From assembly GCA_963814905.1 (NCBI GenBank), contig CAWFEM010000020.1, forward strand, positions 1-64,000: a stretch of DNA of 64,000 nt, read 5' to 3'. Position numbers and translations under genes: made by a program. The notes below the pieces were generated by a model. That model was not told where the DNA came from. It saw nothing but the letters and a program-made list of their open reading frames with translations, and did not search any database. The stretch comes from DASWJZ01 sp963814905. Its GTDB lineage: Bacteria > Pseudomonadota > Alphaproteobacteria > Rhizobiales > Afifellaceae. Shown piece after piece: positions 16,693-27,398 of this stretch (the stretch's first letter is position 1; each line of letters starts with the position of its first letter).

Positions 16693-17511
16693 TTGAAGCT
16701 TCGGCGCATACTCCGCGACGTGGTTCCGCATCTGGTGCTGATTGCCTTTTCGCTCGGCATTTTGATGCCGCTCGTCTGGGTGCTCAGGGTGAGCTTCACC
16801 GACAAGCTCACCGCCTACAAGATACCGCCTGAGCTCACCATGCCGGTGCTCGACAACTATATCGAGATCTTCCGCTCCTATGCGCTCACTACCTGGTTCT
16901 CCAACAGCCTGATCGTGGCGCTCGTCTCCACCGGTATCGCGCTTCCGCTTGCGACGTGCCTCGCCTATGCCTTCTCGCGCTTCAATACCGGCGGCGCACC
17001 GCTGCGGCTCGGCGTGCTCGCAAGCCAGATGCTGCCGCCGATCATCCTCGTCCTGCCGCTCTTCACCGTGTTCCTGGCGCTCGGCCTGATGCAGAAGCTG
17101 CCGTCGCTCATCATCTCGCACATCACCTTCAATCTGCCGTTCCTGGCCTGGATGCTCGTCACCTTCTTCGAGGGCGAGACGCGTCAGCTCGAGGAAGCCG
17201 CGCGCGTCGACGGCGCCACGCGCTGGCAGGCCTTCACGCGCATTGCCGTGCCGGTCGCCGCACCCGGCATCCTGGCGGCCGGCCTGCTCGGGTTCATCCT
17301 GAGCTGGAACGAGTTCCTTTTCGCGTTGGTGTTCAGCGGGCCGCGCACGCAGACGCTGCCCGTCGGGCTCGCCGGCATGGAGACGCATGCCGGCGTGGAG
17401 ATCGCGCCGCTCGCCGCCGCGACCGTGGTGTCGCTGCTGCCGGTCTTCGTACTGCTGCCGTTCCTGCGGCGCTATCTGATCAAGGGTTTGTCGCTGGGCG
17501 CGCTCAAGTGA
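16693..17511 (+). CDS. Sugar ABC transporter permease (MalG type)
   Basis: 272 residues with six membrane segments and the MalG-type EAA loop EEAARVDGATRWQAFTRIAVP. The C-terminus LRRYLIKGLSLGALK is typical of CUT1-family second permeases. It starts at a TTG preceded by GGCGGAGGA, 22 bp after the SDR. It should pair with the MalF-type permease encoded at 18991. The order (MalG, binding protein, MalF, ATPase) is unusual, since MalF usually precedes MalG. Confidence 0.87.
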   Translation: MKLRRILRDVVPHLVLIAFSLGILMPLVWVLRVSFTDKLTAYKIPPELTMPVLDNYIEIFRSYALTTWFSNSLIVALVSTGIALPLATCLAYAFSRFNTGGAPLRLGVLASQMLPPIILVLPLFTVFLALGLMQKLPSLIISHITFNLPFLAWMLVTFFEGETRQLEEAARVDGATRWQAFTRIAVPVAAPGILAAGLLGFILSWNEFLFALVFSGPRTQTLPVGLAGMETHAGVEIAPLAAATVVSLLPVFVLLPFLRRYLIKGLSLGALK

Positions 17512-17557
17512 GCGTGCGCCGGCAATTGTCGAGAGTTACGAAGGAAGGGAGACGTTT

Positions 17558-18838
17558 ATGTACCAGAGACTGATCCTCGCGGGCGCGCTCAGCGTCGGGC
17601 TCGCGGTGCCGGCTTCCGCCGAGACCATCAACATCCTGATGGAAGGCGTTCCCGATACCGAATACGTGAAAGCGCTGCTGCCGGAATTCGAGGCGGCCAC
17701 CGGCAACAAGGTCGAGCTTGAAGTGGTGAACTACGCGGAGATGCACACCAAGCTGGTGCCGCAGCTCGTCGCGGGTCAAGGCAGCTACGACGCCATCGTC
17801 GTCGACTTCTACTGGGTCGGCGAGTTCACCAAGGCCGGCTGGCTGCAGCCGCTCGACGACCGCATCGCCGCCGACGGCGTCGACACCAGTGTCTACTTTC
17901 CCTCGCTGATGAACCTGGTCGGCAAGGTCGACGGCGTCACCTACATGCTGCCCTTCTACAATTATGCGATGGGCCTCACCTACCGCACCGATCTCCTCGC
18001 CGATCCGGCGAACCAGGAAGCCTGGAAGGCGAAATACGGCACTGATCTCGCGCCGCCCAAGACCTGGAAGGAATACATGCAGCAGGTGGAGTTCTTCACC
18101 AAGGATGGCATGTACGGCGTGGTCAATCAGGGGCTCCGTCCCGATCCGATCGCCATGGAATGGTCGAACTACCTGTTCGCCAATGGCGGAGCCTATTACG
18201 ACGAGAACTGGAAGCCGACGCTGAATACGCCCGCCGGTGTCGCCGCGGTCGAGGACTACAAGTCCGGCATTCAGAAATACGGGCCCGTGGGCTCGGCGAG
18301 CTTCAGCTTCGACGAGGCCTTCAATGTGATGGCGCAGGGCAAGGCCTACAGCTACATCACCTACAACTTCTTCCGCCCGGCCTATGACGATCCGTCCCAG
18401 TCGGCGGTCGTCGGCAAGGTGGAGCTGATGGGCGTGCCGGGTCAGAAGGAAGGCGACGGCGCCAGCCTGAACGGCGCCTGGGGCTGGGCGATCCCGAAAT
18501 CGAGCCCCGCGCCGGACGCTGCCTGGGAGTTCATCAAGTGGGTCGAATCGCCTGAGATCACCAAGAAGCGGGCGATGGCCGGAGGCTCGCCGACCCGCTC
18601 CGACGTGTTCGACGATCCGGAGCTGAACGCCAAATATCCCTACTATCCGGCGCTCCGTAACCTTCTGGAGACCAGCCACAACTTCCCGGTCTTCACCTAC
18701 ACGCCGCAGCTCGTGGAGGTGCTCGGGCGCGAGCTGTCGCTGGCCGTTGCCGATGAGAAGAGCCCCGCGGACGCGCTGGCCGCGGTGGACGAGGAGTTTG
18801 CCGGTCTCGCCAAGAAGGACGGCAAGCTGAAGGAATAG
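17558..18838 (+). CDS. Sugar ABC transporter substrate-binding protein (CUT1 family)
   Basis: 426 residues. The Sec signal peptide ends at VPASA-ETIN (residue 21). The mature part is a family 1 extracellular solute-binding protein: EYVKALLPEFEAATGNKVE, a LVAGQGSYDAIVVDFYW strand, LPFYNYAMGLTYRTDL and AMEWSNYLFANGGAYYDENW. These proteins deliver oligosaccharides, sugars or polyols to MalFGK-type importers. The ligand is not evident. It lies between the two permease genes of the same system. Confidence 0.88.
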   Translation: MYQRLILAGALSVGLAVPASAETINILMEGVPDTEYVKALLPEFEAATGNKVELEVVNYAEMHTKLVPQLVAGQGSYDAIVVDFYWVGEFTKAGWLQPLDDRIAADGVDTSVYFPSLMNLVGKVDGVTYMLPFYNYAMGLTYRTDLLADPANQEAWKAKYGTDLAPPKTWKEYMQQVEFFTKDGMYGVVNQGLRPDPIAMEWSNYLFANGGAYYDENWKPTLNTPAGVAAVEDYKSGIQKYGPVGSASFSFDEAFNVMAQGKAYSYITYNFFRPAYDDPSQSAVVGKVELMGVPGQKEGDGASLNGAWGWAIPKSSPAPDAAWEFIKWVESPEITKKRAMAGGSPTRSDVFDDPELNAKYPYYPALRNLLETSHNFPVFTYTPQLVEVLGRELSLAVADEKSPADALAAVDEEFAGLAKKDGKLKE

Positions 18839-18990
18839 CAGCTGCGCGGCGTCGCGCTTCCGTCGCCACCACTCCGCAATGAGTCCGTTCCGGCGCCGCT
18901 TAGGCTTCGGGACGGATCTCCGGACGGGGCCTGGTGGCGGGCGGCGCGGCGCATCCCGCATCCCCATTCGATCCCGGAGACAGGACGAGA

Positions 18991-19893
18991 ATGACGGCAA
19001 CTGACGCCACGGCCGATGCCACGGCGCTTGAGCGGCGCGATCGCCGCTTCGGGCTGAAGCTCGCCGCGCCGAGCCTTCTCGTGCTGTTCCTGGTGGTCGT
19101 CTTCCCGATCCTGTCGGCGGGCTTCACCAGCCTCTACGACTACACGCTGATCAGCCCGAGCTACGACGACTTCCTCGGGCTGGAGAACTACCGCAGCGCG
19201 CTCGCCGACGGCGAGTTTCGGCATGCCATGCGGCTGACGGCCTTCTTCGTCGTTTCCGTTGTCATCCTGGAATTCACCATCGGCTTCGCGGTCGCCCTGA
19301 TGCTGAATACGGTGGAGCGCGGCAAGCCGATCTACTACGCAATCCTGCTTTGTCCGCTCTTGATGAACCCGGTCATCGTTGGCCTGATCTGGCGGATGTT
19401 CCTGCATCCGACGCTTGGCATCGTGAACTACCTCCTGAGCACGATCGGCATCGGCGCGGTGAATTGGCTCGGCGACACCAAGATCGCCTTCTGGACTATC
19501 GTCATGGTCGATATCTGGCACCAGGTCTCGTTCATGATCGTCTTGCTTCTGGCCGGGCTTTCCGCCCTGCCGCGCGAGCCCTACGAGGCGGCGCGCGTCG
19601 ACGGTGCGTCCTCGCTGCAGTCTTTCTTCCTGATCACGCTCCCGCTGATGCGGCCGGTGATCGTGGTAACGCTTCTGATCCGCATGATCTTCGCGGTAAA
19701 GACCTACGACCTGATCTACATCATGACGCGGGGAGGGCCGGGGGTCTCCACCGACCTCGTCAGCTACTTCATCTACCGCACCGCCTTCGTGAGCCTGAAT
19801 ATCGGCGAGGCATCGGCGATGTCGTTGATCCTTCTCGCGGTGATCCTGGCGCTTACCGCCTATCTCTATCGTTACATGCGCTCGCTGCGCTGA
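18991..19893 (+). CDS. Sugar ABC transporter permease (MalF type)
   Basis: 300 residues from ATG 18991, preceded by GGAGACAGGACGAGA; a longer frame from 18934 is less likely. Six hydrophobic segments and the EAA loop YEAARVDGASSLQSFFLITLP are visible, as are the MalF-type ILLCPLLMNPVIVGLIWRM and TRGGPGVSTDLVSYFIY regions. It completes the channel with the MalG-type partner at 16693 and is followed 17 bp later by the ATPase gene. Confidence 0.87.
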   Translation: MTATDATADATALERRDRRFGLKLAAPSLLVLFLVVVFPILSAGFTSLYDYTLISPSYDDFLGLENYRSALADGEFRHAMRLTAFFVVSVVILEFTIGFAVALMLNTVERGKPIYYAILLCPLLMNPVIVGLIWRMFLHPTLGIVNYLLSTIGIGAVNWLGDTKIAFWTIVMVDIWHQVSFMIVLLLAGLSALPREPYEAARVDGASSLQSFFLITLPLMRPVIVVTLLIRMIFAVKTYDLIYIMTRGGPGVSTDLVSYFIYRTAFVSLNIGEASAMSLILLAVILALTAYLYRYMRSLR

Positions 19894-19910
19894 GAGTCCG
19901 GAAAGTCCTG

Positions 19911-21023
<1,113 letters not shown>

Positions 21024-21057
21024 GTGACCCCTTTTGAACAGCAACGATGGACATTCG

Positions 21058-21861
21058 ATGCTCGACCTTGCCAAGACCTACGGAAGCCAGAAGCCGATCG
21101 TCGCCATGGTGCATTTCGCGCCGTTGCCCGGCTCCCCCCTCTACGACCGCGACGGAGGCATGCGGAAGATCGTCGACCTCGCGGCAAAAGACATCGAGGC
21201 GCTACAAGCCGGCGGTGTCGATGCGGTGATGTTCGGCAATGAGGGCGACCGGCCCTACATCCTGAAAGCCTCGCCGCAATCGCTTGCCGCATTCGCCTAC
21301 GCCGTCGGTGAGCTGAAAAGCCTCGTGAAAGTGCCGTTCGGGGTGAACTATCTTTGGGACCCGGCCGCGACGGTGGCGCTAGCCGTCGCAAGCGATGCCG
21401 GCTTCGCCCGCGAGATTTTCACCGGCGTCTACGATTTAGACATGGGGCTGTGGCAGCCGGATGCGGCGGGGGCGCTCAGGATGCGCGCCGATCTCGGCCG
21501 GCCCGACATCGCGCTGATGTTCAACATCAATGCGGAATTCGCGGCACCGCTCGGCGACCGCCCGATCGCGGCACGCGCCAAGAGCGCGGTCTTCTCCTCT
21601 CTCGCTGACGTGATCCTGGTCTCCGGCCCGATGACCGGCGAGCCGGTGGAGGCGGCCAACCTGAAACGCGTCAAGGACGAGCTTCCCGACACGCCCGTCT
21701 TCGCCAATACCGGCGTCAACATCGGCAACGTCGCCGATATCCTGCGGGTCGCCGACGGCGCCGTGATCGGCACGCATTTCAAGGTCCACGGCGATACCTG
21801 GAACGCGGTCGACGGCGAGCGGGTGAAGCGCTTCATGGACGCGGTCGCCAAGCTGCGCTAG
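21058..21861 (+). CDS. BtpA/SgcQ-family TIM-barrel protein
   Basis: 267 residues from ATG 21058; a TTG at 21034 would add eight. The family signature is clear: KPIVAMVHFAPLPGSPLYD at the start, AGGVDAVMFGNEGDRPY, GVNYLWDPAATVALA, then ADVILVSGPMTGEPV and TPVFANTGVNIGNVADIL. BtpA was named from photosystem I assembly in cyanobacteria, whereas SgcQ-like relatives sit in sugar operons with unknown chemistry. Here it lies between a sugar ABC ATPase and an FGGY kinase, which argues for an aldolase- or isomerase-like step on the sugar, and nothing suggests photosynthesis. Confidence 0.85.
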   Translation: MLDLAKTYGSQKPIVAMVHFAPLPGSPLYDRDGGMRKIVDLAAKDIEALQAGGVDAVMFGNEGDRPYILKASPQSLAAFAYAVGELKSLVKVPFGVNYLWDPAATVALAVASDAGFAREIFTGVYDLDMGLWQPDAAGALRMRADLGRPDIALMFNINAEFAAPLGDRPIAARAKSAVFSSLADVILVSGPMTGEPVEAANLKRVKDELPDTPVFANTGVNIGNVADILRVADGAVIGTHFKVHGDTWNAVDGERVKRFMDAVAKLR

Positions 21862-21872
21862 CAGCGGCTGCA

Positions 21873-23390
21873 ATGGCGCTTCTCCTCGGCATCGATATCG
21901 GCACGACGTCGACGATCGGCATCGTCATCGACGATGCCGGCAACAGCCTCGCCGTGGAAAGCCGGCCCGCGACCCTTCATTCCGACCACCCGAACTGGGC
22001 GGAGGAAGACCCGGAGGAATGGTGGGGGAATGTCGCGGAGATCTGCCGCGCGCTGATCGAGAAAGCCGGCATCGAAGCGTCCGCGATCGACGGGATCGGT
22101 GTGACCGGCATGCTGCCGACCGTCATCCTGATCGACGCGGCGCATCGGCCGCTCCGCCGCTCCATCCAGCAGAACGACGCGCGCGCCATCGGGGAGCTCG
22201 AAACGTTCCGCGCCGGCATGCCGGAGGACGAATTCCTGAGGCGCTCCGGCACCGGCTACAGCCAGCAGCTCGTCGGGCCGAAACTCATGTGGCTCAGGCA
22301 GCGCGAGCCGGCGGCCTTTGCCGCGGCGCGCCACGTCGTCGGCGCCTCCGATTTCATCACCGCGCGCCTCACCGGAGCCGTGCAGGTGGAGCATAATTGG
22401 GCGCTTGAGGCCGGCTTCGTCGACATCGCGAGCGGCGAATACGACCGGGAGCTGATCGCTCTCGCCGGCATCGACGCCGCGCTCCTGCCGCCGATCCGGC
22501 AAAGCCACGAATTGGTGGGGGCGCTGACCGAAAGTGCGGCGCGGCACACGGGCCTTGCGGCCGGCACGCCCGTCGTCGCCGGCTGCGCCGACCATGTCGC
22601 TTCCGCCTTCGTCTGCGGCGCGGTGGAGAACGGCGACCTGGTGCTGAAATACGGTGGGGCAGGGGACATCCTGCTCTCCGCCGACAAGCCGCTCGCCGAT
22701 CAGCGGCTCTTCATCGACTATCACATCGTGCCGGGGCTCTATTTTCCCAACGGCTGCATGGCGGCAAGCGGCAGCTTCCTGAACTGGATCGCGAGGAACT
22801 GGGCCGGCGGCGAAGTGGAAAAGGCGAAGGCCGCCGGCCTCTCGCTGCACCAGCATCTCGACCGGCTTGCGGCGGAGGTGCCGGCGGAGAGCAAGCTCCT
22901 CTTCCTGCCCTATTTCCTTGGCGAGAAAACCCCGCTGAACGACCCCTCGGCGCGCGGAACGCTGGTCGGGCTCGGCCTGCACCATGCGCTGCCGCATGTC
23001 TGGCGCGCAGCGCTGGAAGGTGTGGCCTTCGGCTTCCGCCATCACGTCGAGGTTTTTCGCGAGCGCGGCCTTCAGGTCGCGCGCGTCTTCGCCGCCGATG
23101 GTGGCGCGGCGAGCGATCTCTGGCTGCAGATTTCCGCCGACGCGCTCAATCTCCCGGTGACGCGCATTGACCGCCACCCCGGCTCGTCGCTCGGAGCGGC
23201 CTTCGTCGCCGGGATGGGGACGGGCGTGCTCGACGACTGGAGCGCGATCGCGCGATACGTCTCGCCGGGCAAGGTGTTCACTCCCGACCCGGCGGGCGTC
23301 GCGGCGCTTGAACGCAAATACCCGCTCTGGCGCGACGTCTATCAGCGGCTGAAGAGCCTCTATCCGGCACTCGCCGAAGAGGACCGCTAG
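21873..23390 (+). CDS. FGGY-family carbohydrate kinase
   Basis: 505 residues, standard FGGY length. The N-terminal phosphate-binding loop GIDIGTTSTIGIVID is at 6-20; WWGNVAEI, GVTGMLPTVILID and the WALEAGFVDIASGEYD block resemble xylulokinase. The C-terminal domain has FAADGGAASDLWLQISADAL and SSLGAAFVAGMGTGV. It should phosphorylate the pentose, polyol or ketose handled by this cluster; the exact substrate cannot be read off. It starts 11 bp after the BtpA-family gene. Its stop TAG shares the palindrome CTAG with the stop of the convergent FkbM gene. Confidence 0.88.
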   Translation: MALLLGIDIGTTSTIGIVIDDAGNSLAVESRPATLHSDHPNWAEEDPEEWWGNVAEICRALIEKAGIEASAIDGIGVTGMLPTVILIDAAHRPLRRSIQQNDARAIGELETFRAGMPEDEFLRRSGTGYSQQLVGPKLMWLRQREPAAFAAARHVVGASDFITARLTGAVQVEHNWALEAGFVDIASGEYDRELIALAGIDAALLPPIRQSHELVGALTESAARHTGLAAGTPVVAGCADHVASAFVCGAVENGDLVLKYGGAGDILLSADKPLADQRLFIDYHIVPGLYFPNGCMAASGSFLNWIARNWAGGEVEKAKAAGLSLHQHLDRLAAEVPAESKLLFLPYFLGEKTPLNDPSARGTLVGLGLHHALPHVWRAALEGVAFGFRHHVEVFRERGLQVARVFAADGGAASDLWLQISADALNLPVTRIDRHPGSSLGAAFVAGMGTGVLDDWSAIARYVSPGKVFTPDPAGVAALERKYPLWRDVYQRLKSLYPALAEEDR

Positions 23391-24157
23391 TTCGCCGTCT
23401 CGCCATCTCGCAGTGGGGACCCGTCAGGGCGAACGAACACCGCCACGCGCCCCCAGCAATTGTCGTGGTTCAGAACGAATCCCGCATCGAACATCCGGCG
23501 ATAGAGCGGTGTCAGCGACGCATCGCCGACAATGTGCGGATGCAGCTCGATGATCAGCGCCCGTATCCCGTCGAGCGGCGCCCGATGCACAACCTCGATC
23601 TCCGCACCTTCTACGTCGAGCACGATGACGGTCGGTCGGAACTCCTCGATGACGCTGGCGACGTCATCGCCCTCGACCTCGACGGCTTGCGTTCGCGTTC
23701 GTTCAATCGTGCTCGACGACAGGAGGCTGTCGTGCACGTGGAAGGTGATGGCGCCGGCCCGATCCATCAAAACCCGGTTTCGCACGGTCGCGGTGATCCC
23801 GTTAGCGCGGAAGTTCTCTTCCAGCAGTGAGAGTGCGGACGGCGAGGCTTCGTAGACGAGAAGATTTTCCGGTCCGACGATGCTGGCCAGAACCATTGAC
23901 ACCAGGCCGAGCCCCCCACCGCCTTCAAGTACCCGATCGTCCGGCTTCACGATACGCCTGACAATCGCCCGCTCCGGTGCTTCGTATTCCCCGCGTCTCA
24001 GCATCCCTATCAGGTCGCCGGGCATCCGATCCCGGTCGACCGGTATCCGAAACCCGTCGATGCTGACGCTTCGCGGCGACAGCCGCTTGCGCCACCGCTC
24101 GCGCCGCCTTGAGACCGAGAGGCTTCTGATTTCCCTGTCGAGCGAGGCCGATGACAT
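23387..24157 (-). CDS. FkbM-family methyltransferase
   Basis: 256 residues from ATG 24157; an upstream TTG at 24262 would add 35. It has an AdoMet-dependent FkbM fold: DRVLEGGGGLGLVSMVLASIVG (motif I, here GGGGLG), VYEASPSALSLLEENFRANG, NRVLMDRAGAITFHVH and the FkbM-specific DVEGAEIEVVH. Family members O-methylate sugars or glycans. The gene is convergent with the FGGY kinase and divergent from the oligogalacturonate lyase, so a link with surface or plant-derived polysaccharide is possible, but the substrate is unknown. Confidence 0.83.
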   Translation of the reverse strand: MSSASLDREIRSLSVSRRRERWRKRLSPRSVSIDGFRIPVDRDRMPGDLIGMLRRGEYEAPERAIVRRIVKPDDRVLEGGGGLGLVSMVLASIVGPENLLVYEASPSALSLLEENFRANGITATVRNRVLMDRAGAITFHVHDSLLSSSTIERTRTQAVEVEGDDVASVIEEFRPTVIVLDVEGAEIEVVHRAPLDGIRALIIELHPHIVGDASLTPLYRRMFDAGFVLNHDNCWGRVAVFVRPDGSPLRDGETAN

Positions 24158-24351
24158 GGCTATGCTCTGTTTGCCGGCCAGAACGAGCGCCAAGCTGTCC
24201 GGTAGGTGTCGGCCTCGTCGCGCGGCCGGTTGGCGCAACGGCGCCTTAACTTCGGAAAACAATCGCTGCGCATGGTCCCTCAGATGATGCCAATGTCGTC
24301 CAATAGCCTAATCTATACGGGATAGCAGGACCCGTCCGGGAGAGCATCCAG

Positions 24352-25491
24352 GTGGCGAAGGGTACCGTCTTTCCTTCCGAAATAGTCCGGCGCCGTGATC
24401 CCGTCACGGGCTTGCGCTTCCGGCAGCTCACGAATGGGCCGGAGGACAGCCATCATCTGTATTTCACGAATCCCGGCTGGTTCGACGGCGGGAGGCGCCT
24501 CTTGTTCGTCTCCACGCGCAACGGGGCGACGGACCTTTTCGGCATGGATCTGGAGAGCGGCGCCTTCGTTCAGTTGACCGACGAGCGCTGCATCACGGAC
24601 TCGTTCATGTTCGCCAGCCTCAACCCGGTCCGGCCGGAAGCATATTTCTGGCGTTCCGGGGCGCTTGTCGCGCTTGACCTCGAAACGCTCGACGAACGGA
24701 CGCTTTTCGTCACGCCTGAGGGCTACGCCAACAACATCCTGTCGGTGACCTGCGACGGCGCCACGCTCTGCACCGGAATCTACGAAGATCTCCGCCACAG
24801 GTTCAAGGTGGACTTGCTCAAAGGTTATGTCGGCTTCGACGATTATTGGGCCGCGAATCCGCACTCCATCATCCTCGCGGTCGACACCGCCTCGGGGCAC
24901 TCTCGCGAAGTGTTCTCGGAGAATGCATGGATCGGGCACGTCAACACATCGCCCGCCGTCGCCCATCTCCTCAGCTATTGCCACGAAGGCCCCTGGCACA
25001 AGGTCGACAACCGCATCTGGGGCCTCGACCTGCGTGACGGTCGAAGCTGGATGATAAGGCCCCGACAGCGCGGCGAGAGCGTTGGCCATGAGTATTGGCT
25101 GCAAGACGGCGTTACGATCGGATTTCACGGGCAGGAGAGGACCGGCGCCAACTTTTCCGGCACGATTCAGTACGACAATACCGGTCTTCAAGAGTCCCCG
25201 TTCCCGATGAAAGCGACGCATGTGCATTCAAACGACACCCATCTCATCGTGGGCGACGGCACCAAGCAGGATCCAACGCTCCACATTTGGAAGCTGGAGA
25301 CTGGGATGAGCCCGTCGCCGGTCGCGATCCTCCGCCATGACTGCAGTGCGTCTGTGCAGGCGCGCCATGTTCATCCTCGCTTCAGCCCCGATTCCAGCCG
25401 CCTCGTCTTTGTGTCGGATGCGGGCGGTGTCGGAAACCTTTTCGAAGTTCTGCTCGCGGATATCCATGCCGCCGGCCTCTTGGGAGCGTGA
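24352..25491 (+). CDS. ogl: Oligogalacturonate lyase (PL22 family)
   Basis: 379 residues, close to characterised enzymes. It is a beta-propeller with the family core GHVNTSPAVAHLLSYCHEGP and VDNRIWGLDLRDG. The residues that in structurally studied PL22 enzymes bind manganese are present: HVH around THVHSND and Gln-x-x-His-x-His in QARHVHPRFSP. There is also a His in GHEYW that could be the catalytic base. It cleaves unsaturated digalacturonate to 5-keto-4-deoxyuronate in the cytoplasm. It begins at a GTG with no signal peptide. KdgK is about 10 kb away; KduI and KduD are not in this window. Confidence 0.85.
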   Translation: MAKGTVFPSEIVRRRDPVTGLRFRQLTNGPEDSHHLYFTNPGWFDGGRRLLFVSTRNGATDLFGMDLESGAFVQLTDERCITDSFMFASLNPVRPEAYFWRSGALVALDLETLDERTLFVTPEGYANNILSVTCDGATLCTGIYEDLRHRFKVDLLKGYVGFDDYWAANPHSIILAVDTASGHSREVFSENAWIGHVNTSPAVAHLLSYCHEGPWHKVDNRIWGLDLRDGRSWMIRPRQRGESVGHEYWLQDGVTIGFHGQERTGANFSGTIQYDNTGLQESPFPMKATHVHSNDTHLIVGDGTKQDPTLHIWKLETGMSPSPVAILRHDCSASVQARHVHPRFSPDSSRLVFVSDAGGVGNLFEVLLADIHAAGLLGA

Positions 25492-25603
25492 TCCGCTCCC
25501 AAGAAATGCCGTGCGGTACCGCTTGCGCAAGGAGAACCGTAGCTGCGTCAGGGCCGAGCACGGTACGCGGTTTCCCTCGGCCACGATCATGAGGATATGA
25601 CCC

Positions 25604-26872
25604 TTATCGCAGGATTCGATTCACATCCTCCTCGCTGAGGGCCGGAAGGTCGTTCCCGTTGACCGCGAAAACCGACCGTACGTAGTTGGCGAGATCGGCC
25701 ATTTGGGCAGACGACAGCCGGTCTCGAAAAGCCGGCATCGGACCATAGCCCCGCGTCAGGGACATCCTCTGCGGATCGATTCCGTTTGCCATGACCTCGA
25801 TCAGATTGACGCCGTCCGTCTGGGCAAGCGTCGCGTTGCCGGCAAGCGGCGGCATCGTCGACTCGACGCCCTGCCCGTTCGGTCCGTGGCAAAGCGAGCA
25901 GTTGGAGAGATAAAGCACCTGTCCGGATGGGTTTTCGTGCGCTTTCTCGCCCAGCTCCGCGACCGCCGCGTCGCCCTTGCTCGGCGCGTTCCCCTCGACA
26001 TCCATCAAATAAGTGGCGATCGCCATCCGGTCGTCGTGGGTCAGCAGGCGCAGCGATTTCTTGCTCGCCAGAAACATGTCTCCGAACGCTGATCCCTGCG
26101 GGCTCGCCCCGGTCTCGAAGAACAGAACGAGATCCTCGCGGTTCCAGCCGCGGTCGGCCAGCGCGGTCGCGGTGATGTCCGGCGCCTCAAACCCGCCGAT
26201 GACCGACCCGGCCAGGGCTCGGCTCCCCTCCATGGCGCCGAACAGGTTGCGCGGCGTGTGACATTCGCCGCAATGACCGAGCCCCTCGACCAGATAAGCG
26301 CCTCGGTTCCAGACCTCGTCCTTGTCCGGATTCTTCTCCAGCGGTCCGCGGCTGGCGAACAGCAAATTCCAGCCGAACATCAGCAGGCGAATGTTGAAGG
26401 GAAACGACATCTCGTTGGGCGTGGCCGGCTGTTCCACGGCCGGCACGCTCATGAGATAGGCGAAGAGGGCGTCGCTGTCCTCGCGCGTGATGTTGTGAAA
26501 GGACGTGTAGGGCATCGCCGGGTAAAGCGGAGCAAGCGGGCTGTCCGCGCCATAGTCCACGAGTTGGTAGAACCGGGCCGAGCTCAGATTTCCGATGCCG
26601 GTTTTCGGATCCGGTGTGATGTTCGTCGAATAGATCGTGCCGAACGGTGTCGCCAAAGGCCGCCCGCCGGCGAAGGCTTCGCCGCCCTCGGCGGTGTGGC
26701 AGGACGCACAGTCGCCGGCCGCCGCCAGATATTTGCCGGACGCCACGGTCGCCGGGTCACGCGAAAGCGGATGATCGGCGACGGAGGGTACGCCCCACAG
26801 TGCGGCGAAAAGCCCATAGGCCACGATCGCAGTCAGAACCAGAGCCGCCAGTCGTGCGATCCAGCGCCACAC
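25604..26872 (-). CDS. Triheme c-type cytochrome subunit of a periplasmic dehydrogenase
   Basis: 422 residues with an uncleaved or cleaved N-terminal membrane helix (6-27). Three CXXCH haem sites are seen: CASCH (55-59), CGECH (201-205) and CSLCH (325-329), each followed by a Met-containing axial ligand region. The layout matches the AdhB/GadB-type cytochromes that pass electrons from periplasmic alcohol, gluconate or molybdenum dehydrogenases to ubiquinone. The 2Fe-2S and molybdopterin subunit genes lie immediately upstream on the same strand, so it is their electron acceptor. Confidence 0.9.
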   Translation of the reverse strand: MWRWIARLAALVLTAIVAYGLFAALWGVPSVADHPLSRDPATVASGKYLAAAGDCASCHTAEGGEAFAGGRPLATPFGTIYSTNITPDPKTGIGNLSSARFYQLVDYGADSPLAPLYPAMPYTSFHNITREDSDALFAYLMSVPAVEQPATPNEMSFPFNIRLLMFGWNLLFASRGPLEKNPDKDEVWNRGAYLVEGLGHCGECHTPRNLFGAMEGSRALAGSVIGGFEAPDITATALADRGWNREDLVLFFETGASPQGSAFGDMFLASKKSLRLLTHDDRMAIATYLMDVEGNAPSKGDAAVAELGEKAHENPSGQVLYLSNCSLCHGPNGQGVESTMPPLAGNATLAQTDGVNLIEVMANGIDPQRMSLTRGYGPMPAFRDRLSSAQMADLANYVRSVFAVNGNDLPALSEEDVNRILR

Positions 26873-26875
26873 GGC

Positions 26876-27397
26876 CTATCTCGTCGTCAACTGCGGATCG
26901 GCGAGGATCAGGTCGCGCACCGCCTCATAGTAGCGGACGTAACCGGTGCACCGGCAGATATGATCGCCGAGGGAGGCTTCTATCCGTCCCTCCAACCCGT
27001 CCCTGGAAACGGGATTGCGGGCAAGGTCCTCCAAAAGCAGCGTCGCTTCGTTGATAAAGCCGGAGGTGCAGTAGCCGCACTGGAAGGAGAAATGATCGAC
27101 GAATGCCTGCTGGACGGCGGAAAGGCGTCCGTCCTTCGCGTGCCCCTCGACGGTCCTTACCCGTTTTCCGGCAAAGACCGCGGCGCCGTTGATGCACGTC
27201 CGCATGACCCAACTCGTTCCGTCGGGCTCGTCGACAATCACCACGCAGGCATGGCAAACGCCGATGCCACAGCCGAACTTCGTACCGGTCAGGCCAAGAT
27301 ATTCGTGCAGGAAATCGACCATCGCCAGGCTGGCGGGAATCGTATGGGGACCGGTTTGTCGTCCGTTGACGGTTACGGAGATTTGCACCGTTTCCAT
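26876..27397 (-). CDS. (2Fe-2S) subunit of a xanthine dehydrogenase-family oxidoreductase
   Basis: 173 residues with two iron-sulfur clusters. The plant-type ferredoxin cluster uses Cys43, Cys48, Cys51 and Cys68 (FGCGIGVCHACVV), and the second helical cluster uses Cys107, Cys110, Cys148 and Cys150 (QCGYCTSGF, ICRCTGY). It relays electrons from the molybdenum site to the cytochrome. There is no signal peptide, so it would be exported by hitch-hiking on the TAT-targeted large subunit. The gaps are 3 bp to the cytochrome gene and 1 bp to the large subunit gene. Confidence 0.9.
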   Translation of the reverse strand: METVQISVTVNGRQTGPHTIPASLAMVDFLHEYLGLTGTKFGCGIGVCHACVVIVDEPDGTSWVMRTCINGAAVFAGKRVRTVEGHAKDGRLSAVQQAFVDHFSFQCGYCTSGFINEATLLLEDLARNPVSRDGLEGRIEASLGDHICRCTGYVRYYEAVRDLILADPQLTTR

Positions 27398-27398
27398 G

